Source of the DNA: Tetrahymena elliotti 4EA
Taxonomy: Eukaryota; Ciliophora; Oligohymenophorea; Hymenostomatida; Tetrahymenidae
NCBI GenBank assembly: GCA_000231825.2
Contig: JH720297.1
Coordinates: 1,790,792-1,854,791, forward strand
Direction of reading: 5' to 3'
Length of the DNA stretch: 64,000 bases
A program made the translations under genes and the position numbers. Below are positions 1-12,339 of this stretch, piece after piece. Every line of letters starts with the position of its first letter. The first letter of the stretch is position 1. The notes under the pieces are model-generated. The model was not told where the DNA came from. It saw nothing but the letters and a program-made list of their open reading frames with translations, and made no database searches.

Positions 1-2177
1 TTACCTAAAATAACTTCAATCAAATTTCCATTAATTTAGCATACTGAAGAATCTCCTCCAACAATATCAAAAGTGTTTTAGTCAAATATGTATTAGCATA
101 AAGATAAAGGAGGATCTGGTGTGATTATATGTAATTCTGATCCAAAATCAATAGTCAATAGAGGAGTAGTTCCACTTAAGTAAACATCAAGGACAGCTAC
201 ACTTTAGAAACTGCAATGAAAAAAGTCATTTCTCTTATCTTTACTATTTTTACAAGAACATATTTTGGTAATTGGATCAAAATTCATAGTTTCTTCATAG
301 CAGCTATTACACTAACTACTTTTTATCTATTCTAATTTACACATTTAACAATTAGCAAAACAAGAATTACATTCAGAACTCAAGTAATTTTCACATAAAT
401 CACAAGAAGTTTCTTTAGGTTTATATCCATTAGGACAAGGCTAAACACACATACTATTAAAAAGATATGTATTCGGTTAGCAAGCTGTGCAATTGTTGTA
501 TTCTTAACCAAAGCATTTACCACAAGATTAATGGCAGGGCTTGCATTATCTTTCACTTTCAAACTCATCATCAGCACATTTAGGGACACATAATTTGGTT
601 TTAAGTTGTAAAAGATTAGGAGATTTACAAACTTTACAATCAGTATTAAGACTATTTACACAAGATTCACAATCAGAATGGCAAGCTTAGCATAATTTTT
701 ATGAATTTAAGAATTCATTATCTTAGCACTCATCACAAGTGTCTTTATTACTGCATGTTTTACAAGATATTTGACATTCTTTGCAATACTTTTAATCTTT
801 ATTTGTTTTGTCATCTATAAATTATGCTTAAGTTAGATCGCAAGTATCTGTGCATAGATTACCTAGTCTAGTAGAAATATATTTTTGTATAGCACAAATT
901 TTACATTGATTATTGTTTGGTCCAGAGCAAGATTTGCAAATTGGATCACAAGCTTTACATTCTTAATTTGGTCCTTCTTAATATGCATTTTGAACACATG
1001 TAATACAAGTATTTTAATTGCTGCATGTTTAACAATATTATTTGCATTTTTGACAAATTTTTTAATCTGGATTAGTTAAAGCATCGATAAATTGCGCATC
1101 ATTTAAATCGCATATATCAACACATATATTATCTTATTTAATAGAAATAAATTAGCTTGTGCCTTTGCAAATAATACATTGTTTTTCACTTGGCCCAGAG
1201 CAAGTTTTGCACTTTGCATTGCAATCGTAACAGAGTTTTGTTTGTGAATCAAAATATTTACTAGTATCACAAGAAGTACATACATTTGGGCTTTGTTGAT
1301 TGCATGTTTTACAACTAGAATTGCAAGATTCCTGTTAATTAGAAAGATATTAATTAAAATGTTAAATTTTAAAATAAGTAAAATATTAATATTTACATAT
1401 TCGACTATTAGTAAAACTTTTTCAATGAATTAATAACGAGGATTAGGATTTTAAATAAATGTTATTGATAAATTTATATTATATCCATTTATATCAAATT
1501 ATGATTCTATTGATTTACCCGTAACTTCACAACCATAGAAAAAAAGAAATTTATACGATATATCAGCACCATTTAAGGTTGCTTAAATAGGAAGTTCTTG
1601 ATATTCAGTAAAATGACTAATAGATAGTTAGAAATACATTTTTTTTATTTTCTTGTTTCTTTTTTTAAAAAAATAAATAAAAAATGTTTACATTTTGTGT
1701 AAATTTAATAAAGTTTTTTTTCTTTAAAGAAGTCTTTACTTGGATGTTGAGTCATAAGAAATAATATAGGGATCATTTACTCTACAATCCCCTAAAGCAA
1801 ATTATTAACAACCTTAATAACCAGAAACAATTGTGCTGAAGCATGATTTTGAATTCATAGCAGCAAAATTTGGGTATGGTAATCCTACAGTATACAAATT
1901 TTAATTAACACCTGAAAAATTCAATATAGCCTCATATGATGTATCTTTTAGTAAATTAATTATTACGAAAATGAATATTATAAAATAAACGTTACATCCA
2001 TTCTGATTTGCATAGATTTGTGGATCTTATATCAAAATATAATTTGGAACTTATTGATTTGAGAATTTAAACATAAATAGAGCTAAATTAAAAAAACTAT
2101 GAAAAAGTAATTTAAATAATAAATTATATACTTCCAAAAATATATTAAAATAGAATCCTTAATTTATGGGCTATCAT
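1..2177 (-). CDS. Furin-like cysteine-rich repeat surface protein, 5' part (partial gene)
   Basis: Not seen to its end: the gene runs off the left edge. Model: exons 2177-2132, 2082-1740, 1616-1397 and 1331 to below 1, with introns of 49, 123 and 65 bases. Splice phases close and TAA/TAG read as Gln. The first exons give a hydrophobic start and a Cys-poor ectodomain. From about 1331 downward the protein is a long run of Cys-rich modules of the type C-x2-C-x3-C-x2-C with S-G-P between cysteines (for example C-K-S-C-S-G-P), typical of furin-like / growth-factor-receptor cysteine-rich repeats. The last 350 bases leave the repeats and look like the REJ-like region that follows such repeats in large ciliate surface proteins. 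I infer an extracellular or surface membrane protein. The ATG at 2177 is the least certain part, because the first exon has only 46 bases. Confidence 0.8.
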
Positions 2178-5026
2178 TCACTCTAACACCTTCCTTTTAT
2201 TTTTTTATTTTTTTATTTTTTTGTCTTTAATTAATTATATAAAATAGTGATTTCTCTTCTCTCTTTCATATCTAAATTTCCTTAAAATATAGACTAAATT
2301 TTTATTATAGAAAGAAGCTTATTTTTTATTACCTTAGTAAAACAAATTCAAAAGAAATAAATAATAGGAAAATACCCAATTTATTTTTTAATGATATTCC
2401 ATTTATATTTAAGAAGGCAAAGAAAATAAAAATGACCAGGACAATAAGAGTGAAAAGCAATTTATGATTCATAAAAATAGAAACTTTTTAAAGAAAAAAG
2501 TAGAGAACTCAAAAGCGAAGTTTTAAAATAAAATAAACTGAATAAGATTTTGCTTTGAATAAATGATTGTCCATATTATAAATTTTCCAAGCTTTAACTT
2601 GGTTTTACAATTTTTTTTTTCAACATTTTAGTAATTTACATGAAAAAACCTTTCAAAAAGGAAAAAAAAAATATTTTATTTGCTAATCTTCATCTTAAAA
2701 CAAGATATTACTTTGTATTTGCGATATATTCTTTTGAAGGAAAATTTTATATTTAATCAATTGGAATGACTAGGAGTTCTTATTATTTGATGATATTTTT
2801 GAGAAATCTAAATCTTAATTTCAAAAAGATGATGATATTTTAGCATGTTTTTTAAGCCTTTAAAAGAAGAAATTTCTTCTCAAAAATTTTGGAAATAATC
2901 CGAACAAATTTGAAAGAAAATCTGAAGATAATTTAAAAAAGTAAATGATTGCTTGATTTAAAATGTATGAATATTTTCAATTCAATCAAAAGTTTTTTTT
3001 ATATTTTGAAGCTTTTATAAGATCCAAAACTATTTAATCTTTCTGTTTTTTATGTTTTTAAGCAAAATAAAATAGCATAACAAGTTAGTTTTAGAATCAT
3101 TCTGAATAAAAAAGACATGGGTTTAATTGGTATACTGAATCAAAATATAATTTAGTTTATTTTATTAATAGGTAATAATTTTGGTCATTAAAAAATAAAA
3201 AGTATGTTTGGCGAATTTCACTCAGTTTGTTTTAGAAATTTAAATTACTTACATTATCAAAAGAATCATCTACTTTATATTTCACGCAAAGCTAAACGAA
3301 AAAATAATACAAAATCTTTAATTAACAATATGGCTAAATAACATATTCAATAATTGTTAAAATCAAAAGATTTACTAATTAGTAAAAATATTTGTAATTA
3401 GTTCAAAAATATGAGCTATCTCATTAGTTCATTGAAATTTCATAAATGTGTTACACATAATCAAACTATTTTTATTGTATTGTAATTTTATCAGTGTTCC
3501 AAAAAATAAATGTTCCAAATTTGATTTAGTTAAATGAAATATTATTTGATATTATCCACAAGATAATTAATTTCGTTAAATTGAAAAAGCTTGAATCAAA
3601 CATAAAGTTATTGAAATTTTAATTATGAAAAAGATAATGTAAGAAGTGATTTTGATTAAATTCATATTTTAAGATAAACTGAAGGAATCTGAAGAAGTAA
3701 TATAAATGATCAAATTACCTTTATTTATTAACCTTAAAATATAGCAAACCCGAACCAAATTGAATAAATTTAAATTCATGTAAAGATCAATATCTCTTAT
3801 TACTTACCATCAAACAAACATTTTAATTTTCTTTTCATTATTTTCTTAGAGTTGGGAAGAGATTGATGCAAAGTATTCAAATTTTTTGAATATAGATTGA
3901 TATAAACAAATAAAAAGTAGTTTATAAATTGCACTTTTGATAAAGTGTTTGTTAACTTGGAGATAAATGTATGCATATTTTAAAAATATATCCATTCATC
4001 CATCTAAGTTATTTTTAAGTATCTTTCAGTAAATTTTAATGAAATAAATCTCGAAAATTAGATAGGATTTTATCTCAAGAAAATGAAAAATACAAATTTT
4101 GAATGGATGGCAATTTCTGAGATATTAATGAAATCAGAAAAGAAAAAAGCTTTTAGATGATTTTTTAGTAAATCATGCATGCTTGCTATCCAAGAATTTA
4201 ATTTATTCTTTTAATTAAAAAAATTACTTGAAATAGATTGAGATGCTTATTTAAAGTCATAAAATTTGTATTTTTGTTTTTTTAAATCTCGATTTTTCTT
4301 TCTACTTTATAAACACTCTCAAAATTAGAAATAAATTAATCTAGTAAGACCAATAACTATTTAGATTTTTTTAAGTGAATTTATTCAGTAAATGTTTATA
4401 ATAATTCTTAATCGTAATTTTAATTCATTTAAAATATTTTTTTTTACCCAATCAAATTATTGATTTTAATCTAAAATCTAGGATAGTGTAATAATCTTGC
4501 TTAAATTTTGAGAGATATTTTAATTCATTAATACATTGGGAAAACTTTCTTTTTTCTTCATATTTTATGTAGAATTAATTCTTAAATTTATTTCCTTAAT
4601 AAAAATAAAAATGTTTATTTTTTAATTGATTTTTCTTTTGTAAATTACATTAAAAATAGTTTCTCTTAATCTCATATCTCTTTAAATGCCTAAAATACCT
4701 AGATATTATTTCAAATCTTAATGTTTTCAATTTAAAAATAATCTTATTTCTTCAATAAAATTTCTTTTATCATAGTAAATAATATTTTAATTATTTTTGA
4801 CACAAAACTATTTTTGATTCTTCTTATATATGTATTTCAGCTATATATATTTTTCTTTATTTATTATTTGTATATAGTTATCTCTCTCTCTAATAATTAA
4901 TAAAAATAAAAGAAAAAAAAATACTTAAAGAACTTGAAAAGATGACATTTTAGATTTGAACTAAATGTTAGAAAATTTTACCATGAAAATATTTAAAAAG
5001 GAAAATTATTTGTTGCTTATCGCTTT
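2178..5026. other. Non-coding AT-rich stretch
   Basis: No reading frame here has convincing composition or homology on either strand. It holds T-rich and A-rich low-complexity tracts (T7A-type runs near 2196-2222, a short CT repeat near 4881). It separates the start of the cysteine-rich gene from the mariner remnant, so the left end presumably contains that gene's promoter, but no specific site can be pointed to. Confidence 0.5.
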
Positions 5027-5945
5027 ATGAGCTCTAGACTATCACAATTAACTGCCTATAGAATAATTATTTAACTAAAGAAAGGATCTATAAAGAGAAA
5101 ATCTGGCAGCGGAAGAATCCCTACTGTTGCTACAAAACAGAATATCAAAAAAATTATTAAATATTTTAAAAATAAAGACGGTGTATCATAAATTAATGCA
5201 GTAAAGTAATTTAAATGCTCAGATGGCTACATTTCAAAAATTATTAGTAAGAAGACTAACCTCCAATGTTTTAAAAAAATGAAGAGACCTTTTCAGAAGC
5301 ACTCAAAAAATCAAAGATATATGCCCAAAATGCACAAAATGCAGGAAGCTCTATGATTTATATAAAAAGTAAGATTTTATAATCGATGATGAGGGCTATT
5401 TTACTTTAAGCCCTAGCACACTAGCTGGCAATGATATTTATTATGGGTCAAAAGATGTGAATCGGAAAATGGGTCAAGAAGCATGAATAGAAATTGTTTT
5501 TTTCAATTTAAATTTGTCTTAAAAATATTAGCAAAATTTATATTCATTAAAGCAAATAATATGTTGAAGCATATATAAAGATATTAAGATAAACTTTAAT
5601 ACCTCTTTTAAATGAAAATTGCAAAAATAAATAAGATTGCATCTTTTGGCCTGATAAAGCACCAGTGCACTATACAAAATCTGTATTAGAATTTTTAAAA
5701 AGAGAAAAGTGAAACTTGTCACATACTCACAAAACCCATCTAACCTATCTGAAGCTAGACCCATTGAAAATTTATAGGATAATTTAAAACGCTTAGGCTA
5801 TGCTAATAATTGGAAAGCTAAAGACCTCATAGAACTAGAGGCAAGAATTAAATAATCTTTTTCTAAGACGAATACAAATTAATATTTAAAGTAAATTGAA
5901 AATCTTCCTTCAAAATTAAATAAAATTACAAAGTATAGTTTATGA
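5027..5945 (+). pseudogene. Decayed Tc1/mariner-type DD37E transposase
   Basis: A transposase read in pieces across three frame changes. The N-terminal part has the helix-turn-helix region with G-S-G-R-I-P-T between the two helical units. The catalytic core shows F-I-I-D-D-E-x-Y-F-T-L-S (first Asp), W-P-D-K-A-P-V-H-Y-T-K-S (second Asp) and N-P-S-N-L-S-E-A-R-P-I-E-N (Glu). Exactly 37 residues separate the second Asp from the Glu, so this is a DD37E arrangement. The frame breaks lie near 5330-5342, near 5465-5470 (an A4 run) and near 5704-5709 (another A4 run). The final TGA is at 5943-5945. All three acidic residues survive but the gene cannot make a full-length protein as written. I could not identify convincing terminal inverted repeats. 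It is a fossil DNA transposon, the kind usually confined to germline DNA in ciliates. Confidence 0.9.
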
Positions 5946-6611
5946 TTCTATATATTACTGCATTATGTATGTTTCAACTATGTAGATAAATATTATCCAT
6001 TAAAAAATAAATTCTTATTACTCTAGATAAAATATTTGGTGTCAAATTTTTGGAATCAGGTGTGATATAATTTCAATTTTGTAAAATTTAACTTAAGAAA
6101 GAACTAAAATAAAATTATATTTTTTAAAATAAAGATAAAGAAAAAAATAAATTAAATTTTCATCACTTATTAACTAACTCAATTACCATATTAAATCCAC
6201 CTCGTACCTCGTATCGTAACTTGTGAAATACAAGCAAGGAGGTCAGAAAATGAGGGTTTTTATAAATTAGACCTGAATCATAAATTGATATTTTTCTGAA
6301 AAAATAAATGTATCTCTTACACCTTTATTATAATATTTAAAATTTTGATAATATTTAATATCAATCAATATACCTACCTCATTATTAAATTAAGTTTTAT
6401 AGTTGTTAACATTTTTATTTATTCTTTTAGTTAATTTGTCTAAAATAGTTTTTTACCGATTGCGCTAGACCTATTATTTTACGATATTTACATACAGAAA
6501 TTGATTATTTCTAATCAGTAAATAAATTTGAAATTTTTATTATTTCATCATAAGAAGATGGTTTTTGGTTTTTTAAGATTTTGCAGATCATAAATTTGAT
6601 CTTATTTTCAA
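5946..6611. other. Non-coding stretch right of the mariner remnant
   Basis: AT-rich with no supported gene. The right terminal inverted repeat of the transposon should lie near its left end if it is preserved. A GC-richer patch at about 6200-6250 contains the short repeat acctcgta/acctcgt, with no recognisable function. Confidence 0.4.
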
Positions 6612-7650
6612 ATGATGTTAATTTAATAAAAGTTTATTTATTCAAACTCAGTTATATTTTCAGAATCTAAAAAAGAGCAGTCTAAGACTTGTGATATCAA
6701 AAAGCATACACAGTAACTTAACAATAATATTTATAATAAGAATAATTAGATGTAAAACTAACCTATCAAATAAAGCAATAAACCAGATGAACACCCAGGA
6801 TACTCTAACTTTAGCTCTTATAAACCATGTGTGTATCAAAAACACAATCGGGTTTATTTAATTAATTCCTATAATCCTACATCTTTCAACAGGAGGAGGA
6901 GCAGCTATAGCTATTGCTAAAGATCTGAACTGTATAGACAAGACAATACAGTCCTACTTCCTGAAAACCTTCTGGATAAAACTGATATTGCTTTTCATTA
7001 AATATTACGCTAAAATTTTGACTTGCAGTTCTAAATTGCTATTTTTTAAACTACTCAAATAAAAAACTATTAAATTAGTTATCAAATTTTATTTTCAATT
7101 TCCTTTGTAAAAACCTCATACCATTCTCATAGTTCATCTAATTTGAAGATGTGTGAATCACCTTTGCCTTTTCTTTCATCTAGTTATGCTCTTTAAAGAG
7201 GTAGCAACTCTTCTAAAACTGATATTGGAGTAATTTTAAACTCACTTTAGCACTTTGTTTCTTCATCTTCCATGTTTGGTTTACAGTAACTCAACCTTTG
7301 AAGGGACATATTGCACTTTTAGTTCATTTCTTTTTTGAATCTAGAAGTAAAAATGAATGATTAGTCTGAGCTCTTAAAATCAAAGTTTTTTTTGCTAAAA
7401 TTCACCCATTTGTAGAAATCAGAAGTGAATTTTATTGAGCTATCTATAAGGTCTATTGATGTGCAATAGCTTTATTTCAATTTTAAAGCATTTCATTGCT
7501 ATGAACCTTTGCTTACATCATGACTTATGATCATTTAATCCTTCATAAATGATCCCAACAAATTCCCATCTTTTTTTGTTTTGTTTTTTTCATCTTTTTC
7601 AGAGGCTTTTGCTCTACTTTCTATGCCTAGCTAGCTGTAAAGCAGCTAAA
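6612..7650. other. GC-richer island with competing broken frames; possible mobile-element remnant
   Basis: Base composition here is visibly richer in G+C than in its flanks. On the + strand a TGA-free frame opens at ATG 6612 and runs to TGA 7299-7301 (229 aa, Ser/Asn/Gln-rich at first). On the - strand, between 7492 and 7095, another frame reads like protein (short segments S-D-F-Y-K-W-V and L-E-E-L-L-P-L-Q-R-A-Q-L-D-E-R). It is interrupted by TGA at 7127-7129. Both cannot be real over the overlap. The minus-strand reading, with its in-frame TGA where a Trp codon would fit, looks like a decayed gene, perhaps carried by a mobile element. I do not recognise a family. Confidence 0.35.
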
Positions 7651-9270
7651 GGTATCTTCTAGCTTTACCTTTACAAAAATATATCATTTAATCATATTTA
7701 ATAGGGTAAATATGTGCAAAGAGCAAATTTAATAAAATTAAACAAAATTCAATTTAAAATAAATTCTACAAACATAAAATTAATTTTTAAAATTTATCAC
7801 CTCAATTGGTTAATCTTTCAATATTTTGAAAACTACTATCAAAATAATGTAGGGAATAATTATTTACAGTTTGCACTTTTATGCATATTTAAAGCAGGAA
7901 TCTAACAAAAATATTAAATATTTCATTTTTATTTTATTGCCTTGATAATATTAGTCAAAATAAAATAATTAAAATTCTTCAATTTTAGATGTTTTTTGCT
8001 AAACTTCAGATTCAATTAAATTGCAGATTTGTCTTAAGAATTTACAAATAATACTTAAATATTTTTGTGTTTATCCTTAATAAAAAATCAAATACTAAAC
8101 ATTTTTTAATTTTAATTTAAAAAATAGATAGGGACATAGCTAAAATTAGAAAGCATCTTTTTTAAATGTTATTTTTATTTCTTAATAAATATTTATGTAT
8201 TCTGAGTTCAAAATAATATGTAGTTTGTGGTATTAATACGAAGAATATAGGGTATTCTAATAATTTTAACATACTCTATGTAATTAAAAGCTAACATAAT
8301 TAAGTTTTTTTATATTTTGAAAAAAAATAAGGTTTTTTTTCTTATCATAGATCAAAAATCTGAAATTGCTTGAAGCTTTTGCTATTAAAAATATTTTGCT
8401 TTAATTGAAATAAGTTATTCTATGAAGAATGAGATAGCAATTTAATAGATAGATAACTCATATAGTTTAATTTCAATGGACTTGCACTAAAACCAATAAA
8501 TTATATGTTTTTTTACAAATTACTGCTAAAATATTTTCAGAAATAGTCAAATAGCTGGTTTGTGTAATTTAAAGATTTAATTGATATGAATTAAATTTTG
8601 ATGATTTATTCAGTTTTTCAAATAAATCGGATTAAGATATGCTTTTATTTAAAAGGAAAACAAATTCATTTTTTTAAAATGATAAAATAAAGAATTAAAA
8701 AAATGCTTTTATTTAAATTAATTCATTTATTGTTAATAAATGTATCATGTAAAATTAAAATATTTTAAAGTTGCAGTTATTTAATAGACTTAATTCAGCT
8801 TTAATTTGGCAAAAAATCAATCAAAAATAAAAAATATCGAATGTATTGATCTGCTTATTTGCTTAATTAATTAGTAAGCAAGTGAGAATTTGAAAGAAAG
8901 TATATCTATCAATATATCAATCTATTTATTTTTGATAAATAAGTAAAAATAGAAATGATTTTTTGAGATAACTAGCCAAGATAAATTCAAATTTAGATTG
9001 TTGGTGATGCACTATTGTGAAGTTGAAGAGATGCTAAAATATATGGTCTGAGAATGGAACTCACTATTCAATTTATGATTGAACTTTGATTGAAACAATT
9101 TGATAAAAAGGGATAATAACAAACATATGACAATTAACTGTGCAAAACAAATGTAATTTTAATATTTAAATTTGCAAAACAGTGTCAAGCAATAATGAAT
9201 TATTTAATATTTGCTTATTCCCTATCTACTATTGACTTGCTTCAACTAGATTTTTTTCACTTTATTTTAA
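7651..9270. other. Non-coding AT-rich stretch
   Basis: No gene supported on either strand. Short open frames occur (for example near 7714-7905) but have the Asn/Ile/Leu/Phe composition expected of translated AT-rich spacer. Confidence 0.5.
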
Positions 9271-9271
9271 A

Positions 9272-9298
9272 AAATCACAGAGCTAATTGCTGTGATTT
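9272..9298. terminator. Perfect 9-bp stem hairpin just downstream of a stop codon
   Basis: The arms aaatcacag (9272-9280) and ctgtgattt (9290-9298) are perfect inverted repeats around a 9-base loop. The hairpin begins 21 bases beyond the stop codon of the small minus-strand gene, so it would lie in its 3' untranslated region. It may mark 3' end formation or stability of that mRNA. The function is inferred from position only, and the type label is the nearest available. Confidence 0.4.
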
Positions 9299-9318
9299 GT
9301 GCTAATTATTTTAAGAAC

Positions 9319-9720
9319 TCAATATTCTCTGAGGATTTGCTTAACAAATTCAACTCCTTCAGTGTTAACACGATTGGTAAATCTGTCAGCACAGAAGTTA
9401 GAGTCACGAACGTTCTTAGCTGAGAAAATGCAGGTGTTAAGTTCACCTTCCCAACCTTAAAGCTTTCTGAAAATTCTATCTTAGATTTCTTAAACATTGG
9501 CTTTCTTTTTTAATTGAGTGACAGTAGGATGGATAATTTTATGTAAGTTGTTCAAAGCAGCTTCCATTTATTCCTTTCTGTCTTCTTGGATGGGAATGAA
9601 TTCATAATCGCTATAAAAAGTATATTCACGAGTAATCAAGTCCTATCTGCCCATATTGACAGTGGCTTCATAGTTCATCTTTTGGATGGTATCCATTTCT
9701 TCGACGTTTTAGGTGGCCAT
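9319..9720 (-). CDS. Small protein of unknown function, probably highly expressed (133 aa)
   Basis: Single exon from ATG at 9720 to TGA at 9319-9321, 134 codons. It uses TAA/TAG for Gln several times. Codon choice differs from most neighbours: many C-ending codons (GCC, ACC, ATC, AAC, CTC) and CGT/AGA arginines, the pattern of highly expressed ciliate genes. The protein is hydrophilic and helix-rich. It has a central basic stretch (Q-L-K-K-K) and two cysteines near the C-terminal third (T-C-I-F and F-C-A-D), with no signal peptide and no membrane segment. I do not recognise the family. A small abundant structural or mitochondrial subunit is possible but is only a guess. A 9-bp hairpin follows the stop codon. 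Confidence 0.85.
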
Positions 9721-10372
9721 TTCAACTAAATAAAGCTTTCTTTTTTCCTTTCCTTATTAAATTAACTAAATACTCTATATGTATTTCTTATTATTTCTTT
9801 ATCTTATTAATATTTATTTATTTTCCCCTCTATATATCTTCACAGATACTTATTTATTTATTTCTTTGTTTCTTTCCTCTTCATCTTTTCTTGTTTCCTT
9901 GCTATCAAATTCAATAAAAAAATCTTTTCTTTCGTCAATCAATTAAAATCAAACAAAAATATCATTCATTTTTCTAAATAATAAATACTAAATATTTTAC
10001 TCAATTTTATTTCATACATTTGAATTAATTAATTTAAAACAGCTCTATGGCCAACTAAATTATTAATATTATTAACAAAGAAAACCAATAGACCAATCTG
10101 TGATTTAATATGAAAGTATTTAATTATTAATATCAAAACTAATAAATGAATATAAATCTTCTTATTAAAAATTATAATAAATTTACACAAACAAATACAA
10201 AAACATTTTTTTTTATGAATTCAAGAAAGAATAAATTTAATTATTAATCCATTTTTATTTTAATAAATCCATAAAAAAAAGATGTTTTGATTTCTTTAAC
10301 CTAAATGAGTTTATTTTCAAGTCTTTTTAAAATATTATTTTTTTAATTAAAAATGTTTAGTTAACTGTTTTT
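9721..10372. other. Spacer upstream of the small minus-strand gene
   Basis: AT-rich spacer between two minus-strand genes. It must contain the promoter of the small gene and the 3' end region of the coiled-coil gene. No defined site can be supported. Confidence 0.4.
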
Positions 10373-12339
10373 TCAAAATTAGCTTAACAAAGAAAGATCA
10401 TTTTGCATTTTTTCCAACTCTTCAAGCTGCTTTTTCTCATTCTGCTCTTACTCAAACTTTTCTCTCTGTTTTTATCTTAAATTAACAAGATGATTTTCTA
10501 ATAAAATGAATTTACCTCTAGTTTCAATATACTCTATTATATTTCTAGCTCTCTCTGTTATCTTTTTATGTATTTCATTTCATTTTAATATTTATTCCTA
10601 TTTAATTTGTTTTAATAAGGATCATTAAAAATTAAACAATGAATTTACCTTTCGTTGCTGAATTTTAAAGCATTTTCTTAAATTTATTGATGAAGTTGAT
10701 CTATTAAATTATCTTTTTGATTCAAATCATATTTCATTGAATTTAATTATGATTTTAATTCTTAAATTTCTATTTAATGATTCTAAATATTTTCGTTAGA
10801 TTTTTAGACACCTAAATTATGTTGTTTCTCTTGAGTATTGGTATTGCTGATTACTTAATCTTAAGTTTCTAACAATTACTCAAAATTTTCCATATGAATT
10901 ATACTCTAATAAAACTATTCTATTTACTTAGCTTCTTGACCTTTCTCTTTTTCTGCCTATATACAAATAGCACTTTATAATAGCTTACATAAGTCTATCT
11001 AATATATTATTAAACAATATAAATATATCTTCAAATTAGTAAAAGAATAGCACTAATAATTAATTAATTAATAAATCTTTATTACCTAACTTTCGAAAGC
11101 CCATTTGAAGATCAAAGTATTTTCTTAAGAAGATAAGATTTAACAATTTTACATCACATAAGAAAAAGCATTATTTTTATTAGGGCATGCATCAGTTTTA
11201 TCTTTTTTTAACTAGAGTATTGAATTTTTCAAATTAAAGTTCTCTTATTTTAGCTAATTAACTTCTTTTGCTAATGAAACAATTTACTACTCCTTAATGT
11301 ATAACTATTCTGAGTAATCAATTTAGCGATTGCTTTAATAATTCATGAATTCTTGGCTTTCTAAATAATTTTATCTTTCTTTTTTCTCCTTTTCAATTAA
11401 TTTCAACATTTTCTCTAAAAATAAATTAATAAAATTAAATATTTTATACTAATATTCAATTAAATTTTACCTCTCTCTTCATTAACTTTTAAAAGTAATT
11501 TATCAAGAGCATCCTCTTTATTTGTTTGAATATATTATTATTCCTATTCATTTTCATCATTGTCACTATTTTCTACATCGTTTATTTTTACAACAGATAC
11601 TCTTCTTGATTGATTAACAGATTAGAATTATGAAGAATAATTTTATGTTTTGGGTTAGCTATTATGCAATAGACTATCATTCATTAAAATATTAATTTGT
11701 TGTTAATGTTACTTTTTTTAATATAAATTATCAATGCTTTTAAGCTAATTATTAGCTATAATGTTATTATTAAATACTTCTTTACTATTACTACTACTAA
11801 ACCCATCCAAACATCTCTTAGAATTGTAGTTTTCTTCATTGTAAAAATTCTTTTATCTAAAAAAATCATTTTGATATTATTATGTAGAGTGTCTTCTAAC
11901 TGATGAGTAGTCAGTATTATAGGAATTATTCACAGAGCTATACTAACTTTGGAAAGACTCATTTAATTAAACTTATTTCTAATTTTTCTGATTTTTGTAA
12001 TCTCTATCTATGGCAAATTCCTATTCCATCAACATATCTACAGTTTTTTGTAATTAGTTTTAGATTTTCTAAAACTATGAGATATTAAGCTGTCCTAGAT
12101 AATCTACAGTCAGAGCCTCAAGATTGAAATTCGGGATATTTTCAACCTTTATCCTATCAGTTAAATTGTATTATTTTATTTTTTTTTCATTCTTTAGTTT
12201 ATAATCTCTAATAAACTAGCACAATTAAACTATTGATATAAAAAATTCATGAGATTCAACTAAAATACAATTCAAAATGCTTACTTGCTTGATTAATTTA
12301 GATTTGGGAAAGCGAGCTACTTTGATTTACTTGTTTCAT
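10373..12339 (-). CDS. Q/N-rich coiled-coil protein, six exons (533 aa)
   Basis: Exons (descending): 12339-12285, 12205-11471, 11414-11086, 10956-10649, 10597-10516, 10465-10373. They sum to 1602 bases, exactly 534 codons, and every junction keeps frame. Introns are 79, 56, 129, 51 and 50 bases and start GTAAG, GTAAAA, GTAATA or GTAAAT. The first half (about residues 20-260) is Ser/Asn/Gln-rich. From about 265 the protein is strongly helical with heptad-like Leu/Ile spacing (E-K-M-L-K-L-I-E-K-E-K-K-E; L-E-R-E-K-F-E-Q-E-Q-N-E-K). It reads as a long coiled coil to the end (L-S-L-L-S-Q-F). There is no signal peptide or membrane helix. The role is probably cytoskeletal or scaffolding, inferred from the coiled coil only. 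The first intron ends ...TTAGAG rather than at the earlier TTAG, because only that site keeps frame. Confidence 0.85.

Noticed and set aside
1..2177. Several short frames readable on + and - under the standard code within the cysteine-rich gene
   Set aside because: They are shadows of the real minus-strand frame, which shows regular cysteine modules once TAA/TAG are read as Gln.
4800..6100. Terminal inverted repeats for the mariner remnant
   Set aside because: A weak match (tttgacac-type segments near 4797 and 6030) exists but is short and imperfect; not enough to set element ends.
7714..7905. 63-codon + frame
   Set aside because: Asn/Ile/Lys-rich, ends at TAA (Gln in this code), no homology; spacer-like.
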